A DNA stretch of 6,256 nt, taken from Gammaproteobacteria bacterium. GTDB taxonomy: Bacteria; Pseudomonadota; Gammaproteobacteria; Coxiellales; Coxiellaceae. The notes under the pieces were generated by a model. The model had not been told where the DNA came from. It saw nothing but the letters and a program-made list of their open reading frames with translations, and did no database searches. Made by a program: the position numbers and the translations under genes. Location of the stretch: assembly GCA_021774015.1 (NCBI GenBank), contig JAJFJO010000290.1, positions 1 through 6,256 of the forward strand, given 5' to 3'. Shown in pieces: positions 1 through 5,150 of the stretch (the first letter of the stretch is position 1; each line of letters opens with the position of its first letter).

Positions 1-10
1 AAAAACAGAC

Positions 11-41
11 AATTATTACAAAAAACTGTAATTAATTTTTT
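11..41 (+). terminator. AT-rich hairpin followed by a T run, possible end of a gene to the left
   Basis: TTACA (16-20) pairs with TGTAA (27-31) around an AAAAAC loop. The stem can be lengthened with flanking ATTA/TTAAT if one bulge is allowed, and six T residues follow at 36-41. This has the form of a weak rho-independent terminator for a plus-strand gene left of the window. The stem is almost all A-T, so it could equally be a chance AT-rich inverted repeat or an operator. Confidence 0.25.
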
Positions 42-42
42 C

Positions 43-76
43 TTTAAGGTTCTCTTAAGGTTTCCGGGCATGTAAT
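43..76 (+). promoter_or_regulatory. PmrA/BasR-like tandem TTAAGGTT box with a -10-like TGTAAT
   Basis: The octamer TTAAGGTT occurs twice in direct orientation, at 44-51 and 55-62, exactly 11 bp apart (one helical turn). From memory, this matches the PmrA/BasR box pattern TTAAnnTTnnnTTAAnnTT, where the tandem repeat replaces the -35. TGTAAT (71-76), one mismatch from TATAAT, begins 8 bp after the second half-site. The implied promoter points right, into the antisense side of the TIGR02444 gene, where I see no plausible plus-strand gene. It may drive an antisense or small RNA. Because TTAA is self-complementary, it might instead serve a minus-strand gene left of the window, but the flanking TT positions and the -10 fit the plus strand better. 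Confidence 0.45.
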
Positions 77-110
77 CCTAAAAAACGCAGTTGAGCGTGT
101 TTTCTAGGAT
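75..110 (-). terminator. Bulged hairpin directly after the TIGR02444 stop codon
   Basis: ATCCTA (75-80) pairs with TAGGAT (105-110). The inner arms AAAAACGC (81-88) and GCGTGTTTT (95-103) continue the stem with single-base bulges at 99 and 104, leaving a 6-base loop. On the minus strand it starts three bases after the TAG at 113-115. There is no T run beyond the stem. Instead the T tract is the 3' arm itself (GCGTTTTTT), so a shorter CGC/GCG hairpin plus U run could also act. It is probably the 3' end of the minus-strand transcript, at moderate strength. Confidence 0.4.
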
Positions 111-112
111 AA

Positions 113-712
113 CTAAAGCAACGTCTGCTGACAAGCCGTACTATCGAAATTGGCAACCTCCAATGCCTTTTCAAAACACTCGGAAACATCAACTGCACTG
201 GCTCCATCAAAACTCGCTTGCAGTATAATAAGCATGGCTTGGCGATCAGCAATATCTACATTGATTTTTTGCTGCTTACACAGATTCACCATATTTTGGC
301 ACGCATCATTGATAGACTGTAACTGGCTGCGTTTTACTATCGCACATGCGCCGATGGCATCCAGCAACAAACGCTTTTCAATGACATCCGCCAATTCCAC
401 ATCACCTCGAATACTCTGCGTTAATTCATGTGTGCTTGTCGCCTGATAATCTGTTAGTGTGGCTTTTAACCGCTCAAGCTCAACCGTAATTCGCTCATGC
501 CAATGCAACACAGCAACCGATAGTTGTTGTAGTTGAGATTTACGCAAACGACCATGGCATTCGACAGCAAACCATAGAGCATATAAAATACTATTTTTGT
601 TGAGGCTATGTTGCTCATACAAACGCTGCAACGCCGGCGTCACCATTGACTGAGCAATAACACGCTCTGCAAATGTTATAAAGGAGTGGTCACATAAATC
701 CGTCAACGTCAT
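113..712 (-). CDS. TIGR02444 (DUF2390) family protein of unknown function
   Basis: Cytosolic protein of 199 residues whose biochemical role is not known. The N-terminal half fits the TIGR02444/DUF2390 pattern: an aromatic-rich opening (HSFITFAERV), a segment ending in LQRLYEQH, a short linker, the hydrophobic ILYALWFAVE that matches the family's 'NLLLxxxWLA' block, then LSVAVLHWHE matching its conserved tryptophan helix. The second half is mostly helical, has no motif I recognise, and makes the protein longer than the roughly 150 residues I expect for the family. There is no signal peptide or membrane segment. I chose ATG 712 because AGAGG (726-722 on the minus strand) lies 9 nt before it. 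ATG 721 touches that Shine-Dalgarno, and GTG 745 would extend further into the divergent exporter gene. Stop is TAG at 113-115. The family call is from memory of the pattern; the function is open. Confidence 0.75.
   Translation of the reverse strand: MTLTDLCDHSFITFAERVIAQSMVTPALQRLYEQHSLNKNSILYALWFAVECHGRLRKSQLQQLSVAVLHWHERITVELERLKATLTDYQATSTHELTQSIRGDVELADVIEKRLLLDAIGACAIVKRSQLQSINDACQNMVNLCKQQKINVDIADRQAMLIILQASFDGASAVDVSECFEKALEVANFDSTACQQTLL
674..696 (+). promoter_or_regulatory. Extended -10 and Shine-Dalgarno preceding an AUA codon, possible true start of the exporter
   Basis: AAGGAGTGG (681-689) is a near-perfect Shine-Dalgarno ending 4 nt before ATA at 694, or 7 nt counting from AAGGAG. 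That ATA is in frame with the exporter and lies after the last upstream stop (TAA 679-681). The overlapping TGTTATAAA (674-682) also reads as an extended -10 promoter. The two readings exclude each other, since a transcript starting near 689 would lack the Shine-Dalgarno. Both lie inside the TIGR02444 gene on the other strand, so either could be a coincidence of its codons. Confidence 0.35.
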
Positions 713-756
713 CTGAATCATCCTCTGATAAAAAAGTTCATGCACTTGTATTACTC

Positions 757-1611
757 GTGTTACTCGGTGTTATTTGGGGTTCCGGCTATTCGCTCGCGCG
801 TTTTGCCACCACTCATGGTGTCCCACCATTAGGCTATGCCTTTTGGCAGTCACTTGGCCCAGCAATCTTTCTTACTATTTTATGCTTATCGTCCCAAAGT
901 AAACTACCCTTGCAACTCCAGCACATTCGATTCTACTTAATATCGGGCCTAATTGGAATTGCGCTGCCCAATACAAATATGTATTTTGCAGCTGCACACT
1001 TACCCGCTGGCATATTAGCCGTCATCGTCAATACCGTACCTGTGTTTACTTATATTATTGCCCTTGCACTGCGTGAGGAAAATTTTTCTGGTTTGCGTTT
1101 AATAAGTGTCGCTCTGTGTGTATCAGGTATTATGTTAATGGTGTTTCATCACAACAGCCTACCATCGTCAGAGATGACACCGTGGTTGCTTGCTGCATTG
1201 ATTACGCCTTTGTCTTTTGCACTGTGCGCCGTCTACTCAAGCCGCTTCCGACCGATCGATTGTGATGCAAAAACATTATCAGCGGGGATGCTGTTATCCT
1301 CTACACTATTATTAACCCCTGTTGTACTTGCATCGCAAAAATTTTATCCCTTATGGCCACCGTTTCATTTACGTGACGGCGCTATTATTTTAGAGATTAT
1401 TCTATCGAGCGTGGGTTATGTCATCTTTTTCCAATTGCTGAAAAGAGCCGGGGCGGTCTATTATAGTTTAGTCGGTGGTGTGGTTGCGATTACGGGTGTG
1501 TTTTATGGTTGGCTGCTGTTTAACGAGCAATTTAGTGTTGCCACCCTGGGCGCAATGGGGCTGATCATACTAGGCATTATTGGTGTGACGATGTGGGTAA
1601 GAAGAGCTTAA
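757..1611 (+). CDS. EamA-domain DMT-superfamily inner-membrane transporter
   Basis: Predicted inner-membrane metabolite exporter of the drug/metabolite transporter superfamily (EamA repeats). The substrate cannot be read from sequence. From GTG 757 it has 284 residues and about ten hydrophobic helices in two homologous halves. The first half opens with the family hallmark VIWGSGYSLARF and includes LPAGILAVIVNTVPVFTYII. The second ends with AGAVYYSLVGGVVAI and YGWLLFNEQFSVATLGAMGL, a typical EamA C-terminal pair of helices with the conserved glutamate near residue 257. The C-terminus is basic (VRRA). GTG 757 is the first conventional start but has no Shine-Dalgarno and shortens helix 1. The open frame runs back to 682 and adds a hydrophilic SSESSSDKK plus VHALVLLVL, which completes helix 1. 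A start at AUA 694 (305 residues) with a strong Shine-Dalgarno is therefore plausible. The gene is head-to-head with the TIGR02444 gene and convergent with the unknown gene at 1657. Confidence 0.88.
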   Translation: MLLGVIWGSGYSLARFATTHGVPPLGYAFWQSLGPAIFLTILCLSSQSKLPLQLQHIRFYLISGLIGIALPNTNMYFAAAHLPAGILAVIVNTVPVFTYIIALALREENFSGLRLISVALCVSGIMLMVFHHNSLPSSEMTPWLLAALITPLSFALCAVYSSRFRPIDCDAKTLSAGMLLSSTLLLTPVVLASQKFYPLWPPFHLRDGAIILEIILSSVGYVIFFQLLKRAGAVYYSLVGGVVAITGVFYGWLLFNEQFSVATLGAMGLIILGIIGVTMWVRRA

Positions 1612-1656
1612 ACCTACTCCAGCAACAGCATAGTGGAGGCATTTAGTACGCTACCA

Positions 1657-2274
1657 CTAAGCCACCATACTTTCTTCGTCTGTGAGATTAGCCTCTTCAG
1701 CCAACGCCTGCACAGCTGCCTGCTCTTTCTCTTTCAGCTGACGAACGCAGTTCTGGAAATGCTTAATAACTGGCACAAAAAATTGTTCATCCACACTGAG
1801 ATATTGATTTAAATTCGTGAGGTGCAAATCAAACTGCTCACCTGAACCATATTCAACAATCGCCTCATTAGCCGCATACAATTTAGTTGCAATGCTGTCA
1901 GATAGACGATCAGCCGGCAGTGTAATAAATTGAATCGCTTGCACAATAGCACGTGATGCTTTTTGTGTGCGGTGAATTACTGTGTCGCCTTCAACTTCAT
2001 ATTTTGATAAGTAGTCAGCCAAATAATCAGCAAACATAATAATACCTGAGTAAGAATAATAACCCTCATCAGGCACCTTTGAATTTTCACGAATATCATT
2101 CACGATTCCACTAGCAGCAGAATACAGTGTCGCTTCACTGTCATAGATTTTTGAGTCTCTTAGATTCAAAGCAGCAAGCCGGCTCACTCTTTCAGTTTGA
2201 GAAAGATAACGACGCAACATGGTACGATACTCATTAATTGCTTTAGCAATAGTTTGTGCAAATATAGATGACAT
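1657..2274 (-). CDS. Hypothetical alpha-helical protein, unrecognised
   Basis: I do not recognise this 205-residue protein. It looks like a soluble, mainly helical cytosolic protein. There is no signal peptide and no membrane span. Several heptad-like stretches are visible (for example residues 8-37 and 170-195), as is a tyrosine-rich patch, DEGYYSYSGIIMFADYLADY (about 69-88). The C-terminus is strongly acidic: after KEKEQ at 181-185 come AEEANLTDEESMVA (192-205). The start is ATG 2274, preceded by GGAGAGG (2290-2284) at 9 nt. Stop is TAG at 1657-1659. Upstream lies a tandem TTAA box at the -35 position with a perfect TATAAT, so it appears to be a regulated single-gene unit divergent from the L,D-transpeptidase. 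In Legionella and Coxiella, PmrA boxes mark many Dot/Icm genes and effectors, and an E-rich tail is a recognised effector signal. An effector role is only an inference. Confidence 0.8.
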   Translation of the reverse strand: MSSIFAQTIAKAINEYRTMLRRYLSQTERVSRLAALNLRDSKIYDSEATLYSAASGIVNDIRENSKVPDEGYYSYSGIIMFADYLADYLSKYEVEGDTVIHRTQKASRAIVQAIQFITLPADRLSDSIATKLYAANEAIVEYGSGEQFDLHLTNLNQYLSVDEQFFVPVIKHFQNCVRQLKEKEQAAVQALAEEANLTDEESMVA

Positions 2275-2338
2275 ACTCCACTGCCTCTCCGTTAAATGTA
2301 AATCTCAAGCCCCTATCAAGAGCTCGTGTAATAGAAAG

Positions 2339-2372
2339 ATTATATCGCATAAAGCTTAAGGAATCCTTAAAA
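2339..2372 (-). promoter_or_regulatory. PmrA-like tandem TTAA box plus perfect TATAAT promoter of the unknown gene
   Basis: Read on the minus strand, TTAAGGATTCCTTAAGCTT runs from 2370 to 2352, with TTAA at 2370-2367 and 2359-2356, an 11-bp period. TATAAT follows at 2344-2339 after 7 bp. There is no TTGACA-like -35, as expected when an activator of the PmrA/OmpR type binds there. The same bases also form a perfect 15-bp palindrome, TTAAGGAATCCTTAA (2356-2370), so a symmetric dimeric regulator is an alternative reading. The leader would be about 60 nt before ATG 2274. Confidence 0.5.
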
Positions 2373-2447
2373 CACCAAAACCAATTTGCGAGTACAACTA
2401 TTTGAAAATAAATCATTTTTTGTATTGTATAAAATAATATAGCTTAA

Positions 2448-2480
2448 AAACCTACAAAACGGTAGGTTTATAGCCGTTTT
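2448..2480 (+). repeat. Two overlapping, mutually exclusive inverted repeats upstream of the L,D-transpeptidase
   Basis: AAACCTAC (2448-2455) pairs perfectly with GTAGGTTT (2462-2469) around a 6-base loop. AAAACGG (2456-2462) pairs perfectly with CCGTTTT (2474-2480) around an 11-base loop. The 5' arm of the second is the loop of the first, and the two share base 2462, so only one can form at a time. The pair sits just upstream of the likely -35 of the downstream gene, which favours a DNA operator. If transcription starts further upstream, it could be an RNA switch or attenuator. Confidence 0.5.
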
Positions 2481-2487
2481 CACCTGT

Positions 2488-2518
2488 CTTACACCAGAAA
2501 AATATAAAATCTTATACT
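2488..2518 (+). promoter_or_regulatory. Candidate sigma-70 promoter of the L,D-transpeptidase
   Basis: TATACT (2513-2518) is a good -10. CTTACA (2488-2493) is a fair -35, but the spacing of 19 bp is long. The predicted transcript start near 2525 gives a leader of about 36 nt. A second AT-rich hexamer, TATAAA at 2503-2508, has no matching -35. The overall call is tentative. Confidence 0.35.
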
Positions 2519-2560
2519 ATATTTTGTTCATTGACTTTAAGTACAAATGAGGTGTTAGCA

Positions 2561-3250
2561 ATGAAATGGATCGCAACTGTGCTCAGTAGCATTGTCTTGC
2601 TGTTTAGCGTCAATGTGTTTGCTGAATCAAAACAAACCTATTATGGCTCCCACTTATGTGGATATCCCGGTTTTAAATGTGTGAAAATCAAACCCGGCGA
2701 TACGTGGGCACGCCTATTCCCCAAACTTCGTGAACGCGAAATGGTGAAGCGTTTAAATCGCACGAATATTTCCCTGCGCTATCGTAGCTGGATCGTCGTG
2801 CCGAAAAATCTATCAAAACTTGACCACCTGGACTTGTCGCCATTTCCAGACAAGGTGGAATCAAATGGGCGTCGCACGTTGGTCGTCAACCTAGGACTGC
2901 AAGCATTCGGAGCCTATGATACTGATGGTAATTTAATCCATTGGGGGCCCATTTCTGGCGGCCGCGACTGGTGTAATGATGTTGGTCGACCCTGCAACAC
3001 AGCAACCGGCCAGTTCAAAATTATTCGCAAGCAAGGCAAAGAGTGCGAGTCTTCTAAGTTTCCTATTGAGACAATGGGGGGCGCACCCATGCCATATTGC
3101 ATGCATTACTACCGCGGCTTTGCGCTGCACGGTTCCACATTACCAGGTTATCATGCCAGCCATGGCTGCGTTCGTCTGTTCTTTGATGACGCGAAATGGT
3201 TAAATCAGCACTTTACCAGAATTGGTACTAAAGTCATCGTAACGCGCTAA
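2561..3250 (+). CDS. Secreted L,D-transpeptidase (YkuD domain) with LysM-like N-terminal region
   Basis: Periplasmic L,D-transpeptidase. Family members form 3-3 peptidoglycan crosslinks or anchor proteins to the murein through a catalytic cysteine. From ATG 2561 it has 229 residues. A signal peptide (1-21: MKW, hydrophobic core, cleavage after VFA) is followed by a LysM-like segment (about 41-82: IKPGDTW, LFPKL, NRTN, WIVVPKNL) and the YkuD domain (about 104-228). Its active-site block runs ALHGST (H190) to HASHGCVR, with H201, catalytic C203 and R205. Six further cysteines (33, 40, 138, 145, 162, 180) suggest disulfides. I chose ATG 2561 because GAGGT (2549-2553) lies 7 nt upstream and the signal peptide then begins correctly; TTG 2531 would add ten residues in front of it. 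It is monocistronic, with its own promoter region and a strong terminator. Which crosslink it makes cannot be told from sequence. Confidence 0.93.
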   Translation: MKWIATVLSSIVLLFSVNVFAESKQTYYGSHLCGYPGFKCVKIKPGDTWARLFPKLREREMVKRLNRTNISLRYRSWIVVPKNLSKLDHLDLSPFPDKVESNGRRTLVVNLGLQAFGAYDTDGNLIHWGPISGGRDWCNDVGRPCNTATGQFKIIRKQGKECESSKFPIETMGGAPMPYCMHYYRGFALHGSTLPGYHASHGCVRLFFDDAKWLNQHFTRIGTKVIVTR

Positions 3251-3276
3251 CACGCAAGCTGACTTGGTGTGATATC

Positions 3277-3303
3277 GGGGTGCTTCGGCACCCCATTTTT
3301 TTT
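3277..3303 (+). terminator. Strong rho-independent terminator after the L,D-transpeptidase
   Basis: GGGGTGC (3277-3283) pairs perfectly with GCACCCC (3288-3294) around a TTCG tetraloop closed by C-G, a very stable loop. One A and then eight T residues (3296-3303) follow. It lies 26 bp after the TAA and separates the transpeptidase from the ubi operon. Confidence 0.95.
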
Positions 3304-3320
3304 GGTCAGCTCAACCAACC

Positions 3321-3348
3321 TTGCTATCAATACAAAAACAGTTATCAT
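3321..3348 (+). promoter_or_regulatory. Candidate sigma-70 promoter of the ubiC-ubiA operon
   Basis: TTGCTA (3321-3326) and TATCAT (3343-3348) are separated by 16 bp and sit between the upstream terminator and ubiC. The -10 differs from consensus at one base and the -35 at two. The leader would be about 30 nt. I see no clear operator around it. Confidence 0.45.
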
Positions 3349-3383
3349 AGCCTTCAAAATACAGTAACAGTGAATAGCAACCC

Positions 3384-3977
3384 ATGACCAATGCCATAGA
3401 AATACAACCAGCTGAAGCAGAACAATCACTATGGCAACTTGTGGCTGAGTGCGAAGGTCACCCAAGCCCAACACATCCCAACCTACTGAATAAGCGTAAC
3501 TCACTCACCGAATTCCTTCGTGAGTTGTCAGGACAGCGCATCCAACACATCTTGCATGAGGATACCTGGGGCAAAGCTTATTCTGATGAGCTTAATGCGC
3601 TTACCCTATCTGACGATGCACCCTGCTGGATCCGCGAAATCGATTGGGAATGTGATGGCGACTTATGGGTGTTTGGCCGAGCAGTCATTCCAGAGGCAAC
3701 TGCGCAAGCAAACGAGAGCGCATTAATGCATGTTGGCAAAGGCTCCGTCGGTGATACTCTATTCAAAGATCCGTCGCTAGAACGCAAGCCCATTGAGATC
3801 TGCCAATTGCCTTCAAATCATCCTTGCTATATCAACGCATGCAAACAACTAGACACAAAGCCAGCCACCTTATGGGCGCGCCGTTCTGTTTTTATCTACC
3901 ACCAACATCCTCTGCTGATCAGTGAAGTTTTTATGCCTGCCGCTTTTCATGCTGCAGAAGCCAAACCTGAACTGTAA
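3384..3977 (+). CDS. ubiC: Chorismate lyase (chorismate-pyruvate lyase)
   Basis: Converts chorismate to 4-hydroxybenzoate and pyruvate, the first committed step of ubiquinone synthesis, in the cytosol. The 197-residue length is slightly more than the E. coli enzyme. The C-terminal two thirds align by eye with E. coli UbiC: CWIREI (R84, the counterpart of the chorismate-binding arginine), WVFGRAVIP (95-103), SVGDTLF (121-127), LWARRSVF (163-170) and LLISEVFMPAAF (177-188), where E181 matches the catalytic glutamate. The N-terminal 40 residues are family-typical and poorly conserved. The start is ATG 3384, with only a weak Shine-Dalgarno. ubiA follows after 6 bp, as in the E. coli ubiCA operon. 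Key residues are intact, so the enzyme should be active. Confidence 0.93.
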   Translation: MTNAIEIQPAEAEQSLWQLVAECEGHPSPTHPNLLNKRNSLTEFLRELSGQRIQHILHEDTWGKAYSDELNALTLSDDAPCWIREIDWECDGDLWVFGRAVIPEATAQANESALMHVGKGSVGDTLFKDPSLERKPIEICQLPSNHPCYINACKQLDTKPATLWARRSVFIYHQHPLLISEVFMPAAFHAAEAKPEL

Positions 3978-3983
3978 AAGCCC

Positions 3984-4838
3984 ATGAATCGTATCAAGCA
4001 ATACTTATTATTAACACGCTTTGACAAACCAATTGGTATTTTTTTATTATTATGGCCAACGCTGTGGGCATTATGGATTGCTGCACGCGGATTTCCACAC
4101 CAACTCGTATTTGTTGTGTTTATGCTCGGCGTGGTTTTCATGCGCGCCGCGGGTTGCGCCATCAATGATTTTGCCGATCGACATTTTGACGGGCAAGTAG
4201 CGCGCACACGAAACCGTCCTTTGGCTAGTGGCAAAATCAGCGGCTCAGAGGCAATTATTATTTTTTGTGCATTAAGCCTATGCGCTTTCGGCTTGGTATT
4301 ATTAATGAATCGATTAACCACCATGCTATCATTGGTGGCTGTATTGCTTGCCTGTATGTATCCTTTTATGAAACGCTACACACAACTGCCGCAACTTATT
4401 TTAGGCATCGCATTTTCGTGGGGGATTCCGATGGCTTTCGCTGCGCAAACAGGGCAGGTGCCTGTCATTGCCTGGTTGCTGGTGTTGATCAATATCCTAT
4501 GGGTGATTGTGTACGATACGATGTATGCCATGTCTGATCGTGAAGATGATTTGAAATTGGGGTTAAAATCGACGGCTATTTTATTTGGTCAATTTGATGT
4601 GTTTATCATTATTATTTTACAAATGGTGATTCTTGCTTTGCTTATTGTGGTCGGCTGGTGGTTGCAGCTGAATGTTTGGTTTTACATCGGGCTTATTGTT
4701 GCTAGCGTATTTTTTATCTATCAACAGCGCCTTATTCGCAACCGTGACCCTGCCGCTTGTTTTAAGGCCTTTTTGAATAATAGCTGGTTTGGGTTATCTG
4801 TGTTTGTTGGTTTGTTGCTCGCATTTGGGTTTTTGTAA
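3984..4838 (+). CDS. ubiA: 4-hydroxybenzoate polyprenyltransferase
   Basis: Inner-membrane prenyltransferase that attaches the polyprenyl tail to 4-hydroxybenzoate, the product of ubiC next to it. Its 284 residues are the usual family length, with eight to nine hydrophobic helices. Both aspartate-rich motifs that bind Mg-diphosphate are complete: NDFADRHFD (61-69), followed by the family block VARTRNRPLASG (72-83), and YDTMYAMSDREDD (177-189) followed by GLKSTAILFG (193-202). The N-terminus (LTRFDKPIGIFLLLWPTLWAL) is also diagnostic. ATG 3984 lies 6 bp after the ubiC stop, so the two are probably transcribed together and translationally coupled. No hairpin-plus-T terminator follows. The transcript runs into the repeat element that starts 6 bp after the stop, and that element may form its 3' end. 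Confidence 0.97.
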   Translation: MNRIKQYLLLTRFDKPIGIFLLLWPTLWALWIAARGFPHQLVFVVFMLGVVFMRAAGCAINDFADRHFDGQVARTRNRPLASGKISGSEAIIIFCALSLCAFGLVLLMNRLTTMLSLVAVLLACMYPFMKRYTQLPQLILGIAFSWGIPMAFAAQTGQVPVIAWLLVLINILWVIVYDTMYAMSDREDDLKLGLKSTAILFGQFDVFIIIILQMVILALLIVVGWWLQLNVWFYIGLIVASVFFIYQQRLIRNRDPAACFKAFLNNSWFGLSVFVGLLLAFGFL

Positions 4839-4844
4839 AATCAA

Positions 4845-5032
4845 TGTCACCCTGGAAACAAGCGCAGCACTAAGGCATGCCACCCCGGAAACCATACAGA
4901 TGTTGTGTCACCCTGGAATTTAGACGCTCTTCGCGAGCTCGCGAGTGTTAGAAAGTCTTAATATCCAGGATCCATTTCCCTTCAACGCTCTGGATTCCGG
5001 ATAACTCGCTCGCACTCGTTTCCAGAATGACA
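4845..5032. repeat. Non-coding intergenic repeat element with TGTCA inverted termini (MITE/REP-like)
   Basis: The left edge TGTCACCCTGGAAA (4845-4858) is matched in inverse by TTTCCAGAATGACA (5019-5032), two mismatches in 14. The similarity continues inward through GGAAACAAGCGCAGC versus GGAAACGAGTGCGAGC on the other strand, giving termini of about 25 bp. Two more direct copies of the edge motif lie inside, at 4878-4891 (TGCCACCCCGGAAA) and 4906-4919 (TGTCACCCTGGAAT), suggesting nested or decayed copies. Also inside are a perfect 14-bp palindrome TCGCGAGCTCGCGA (4931-4944) and the pair ATCCAG/CTGGAT (4963-4968, 4990-4995). No open frame of note is present. It resembles dispersed folded repeats of many proteobacterial genomes. 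I see no clear target-site duplication. It fills most of the gene-free space between ubiA and the PilZ gene. Confidence 0.7.
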
Positions 5033-5111
5033 CGCCTGAGTAATTACATATTACACTAATAAATCATGGAGATAGGCCATACTTACCTCTTATAAATAAT
5101 TCGTATTTTTG

Positions 5112-5128
5112 GTCTATAATATATAGAC
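5112..5128 (+). promoter_or_regulatory. Perfect palindrome over the TATAAT -10 of the PilZ gene
   Basis: GTCTATA (5112-5118), a 3-bp centre ATA, then TATAGAC (5122-5128) form a perfect 17-bp inverted repeat. Its left half contains TATAAT (5115-5120), an exact -10. No good -35 lies 16-18 bp upstream (the region is TATAAATAAT). The leader to ATG 5151 would be about 24 nt. A repressor bound here would block RNA polymerase directly. The remaining bases between the repeat element and this promoter (5033-5100) show nothing I can assign. Confidence 0.55.
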
Positions 5129-5150
5129 GCCTTAGAGGGACAAAACTACC

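Noticed and set aside
150..446. Plus-strand open frame of 98 codons opposite the TIGR02444 gene
   Set aside because: Composition is that of an antisense shadow, there is no Shine-Dalgarno, and the opposite strand matches a known family throughout.
1631..1659. TAGTGG/CCACTA inverted repeat between the convergent exporter and unknown gene
   Set aside because: Only 6 bp with a 17-base loop, overlaps a stop codon, and no T run; too weak to call a terminator.
2914..3130. Minus-strand open frames inside the L,D-transpeptidase
   Set aside because: They lie opposite the conserved YkuD domain and show no protein features of their own.
3247..3504. Minus-strand frame with a hydrophobic stretch across the terminator and ubiC start
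   Set aside because: It crosses a strong terminator and the ubiC promoter region and shadows ubiC codons; no Shine-Dalgarno.
3947..4324. Minus-strand frame of 125 codons opposite ubiA
   Set aside because: It is opposite the first aspartate-rich motif region of ubiA and has no recognisable features.
4957..4972. TTAATAT half-site resembling a PmrA box inside the repeat element
   Set aside because: No second TTAA half-site occurs 11 bp away; a single tetranucleotide match is expected by chance.
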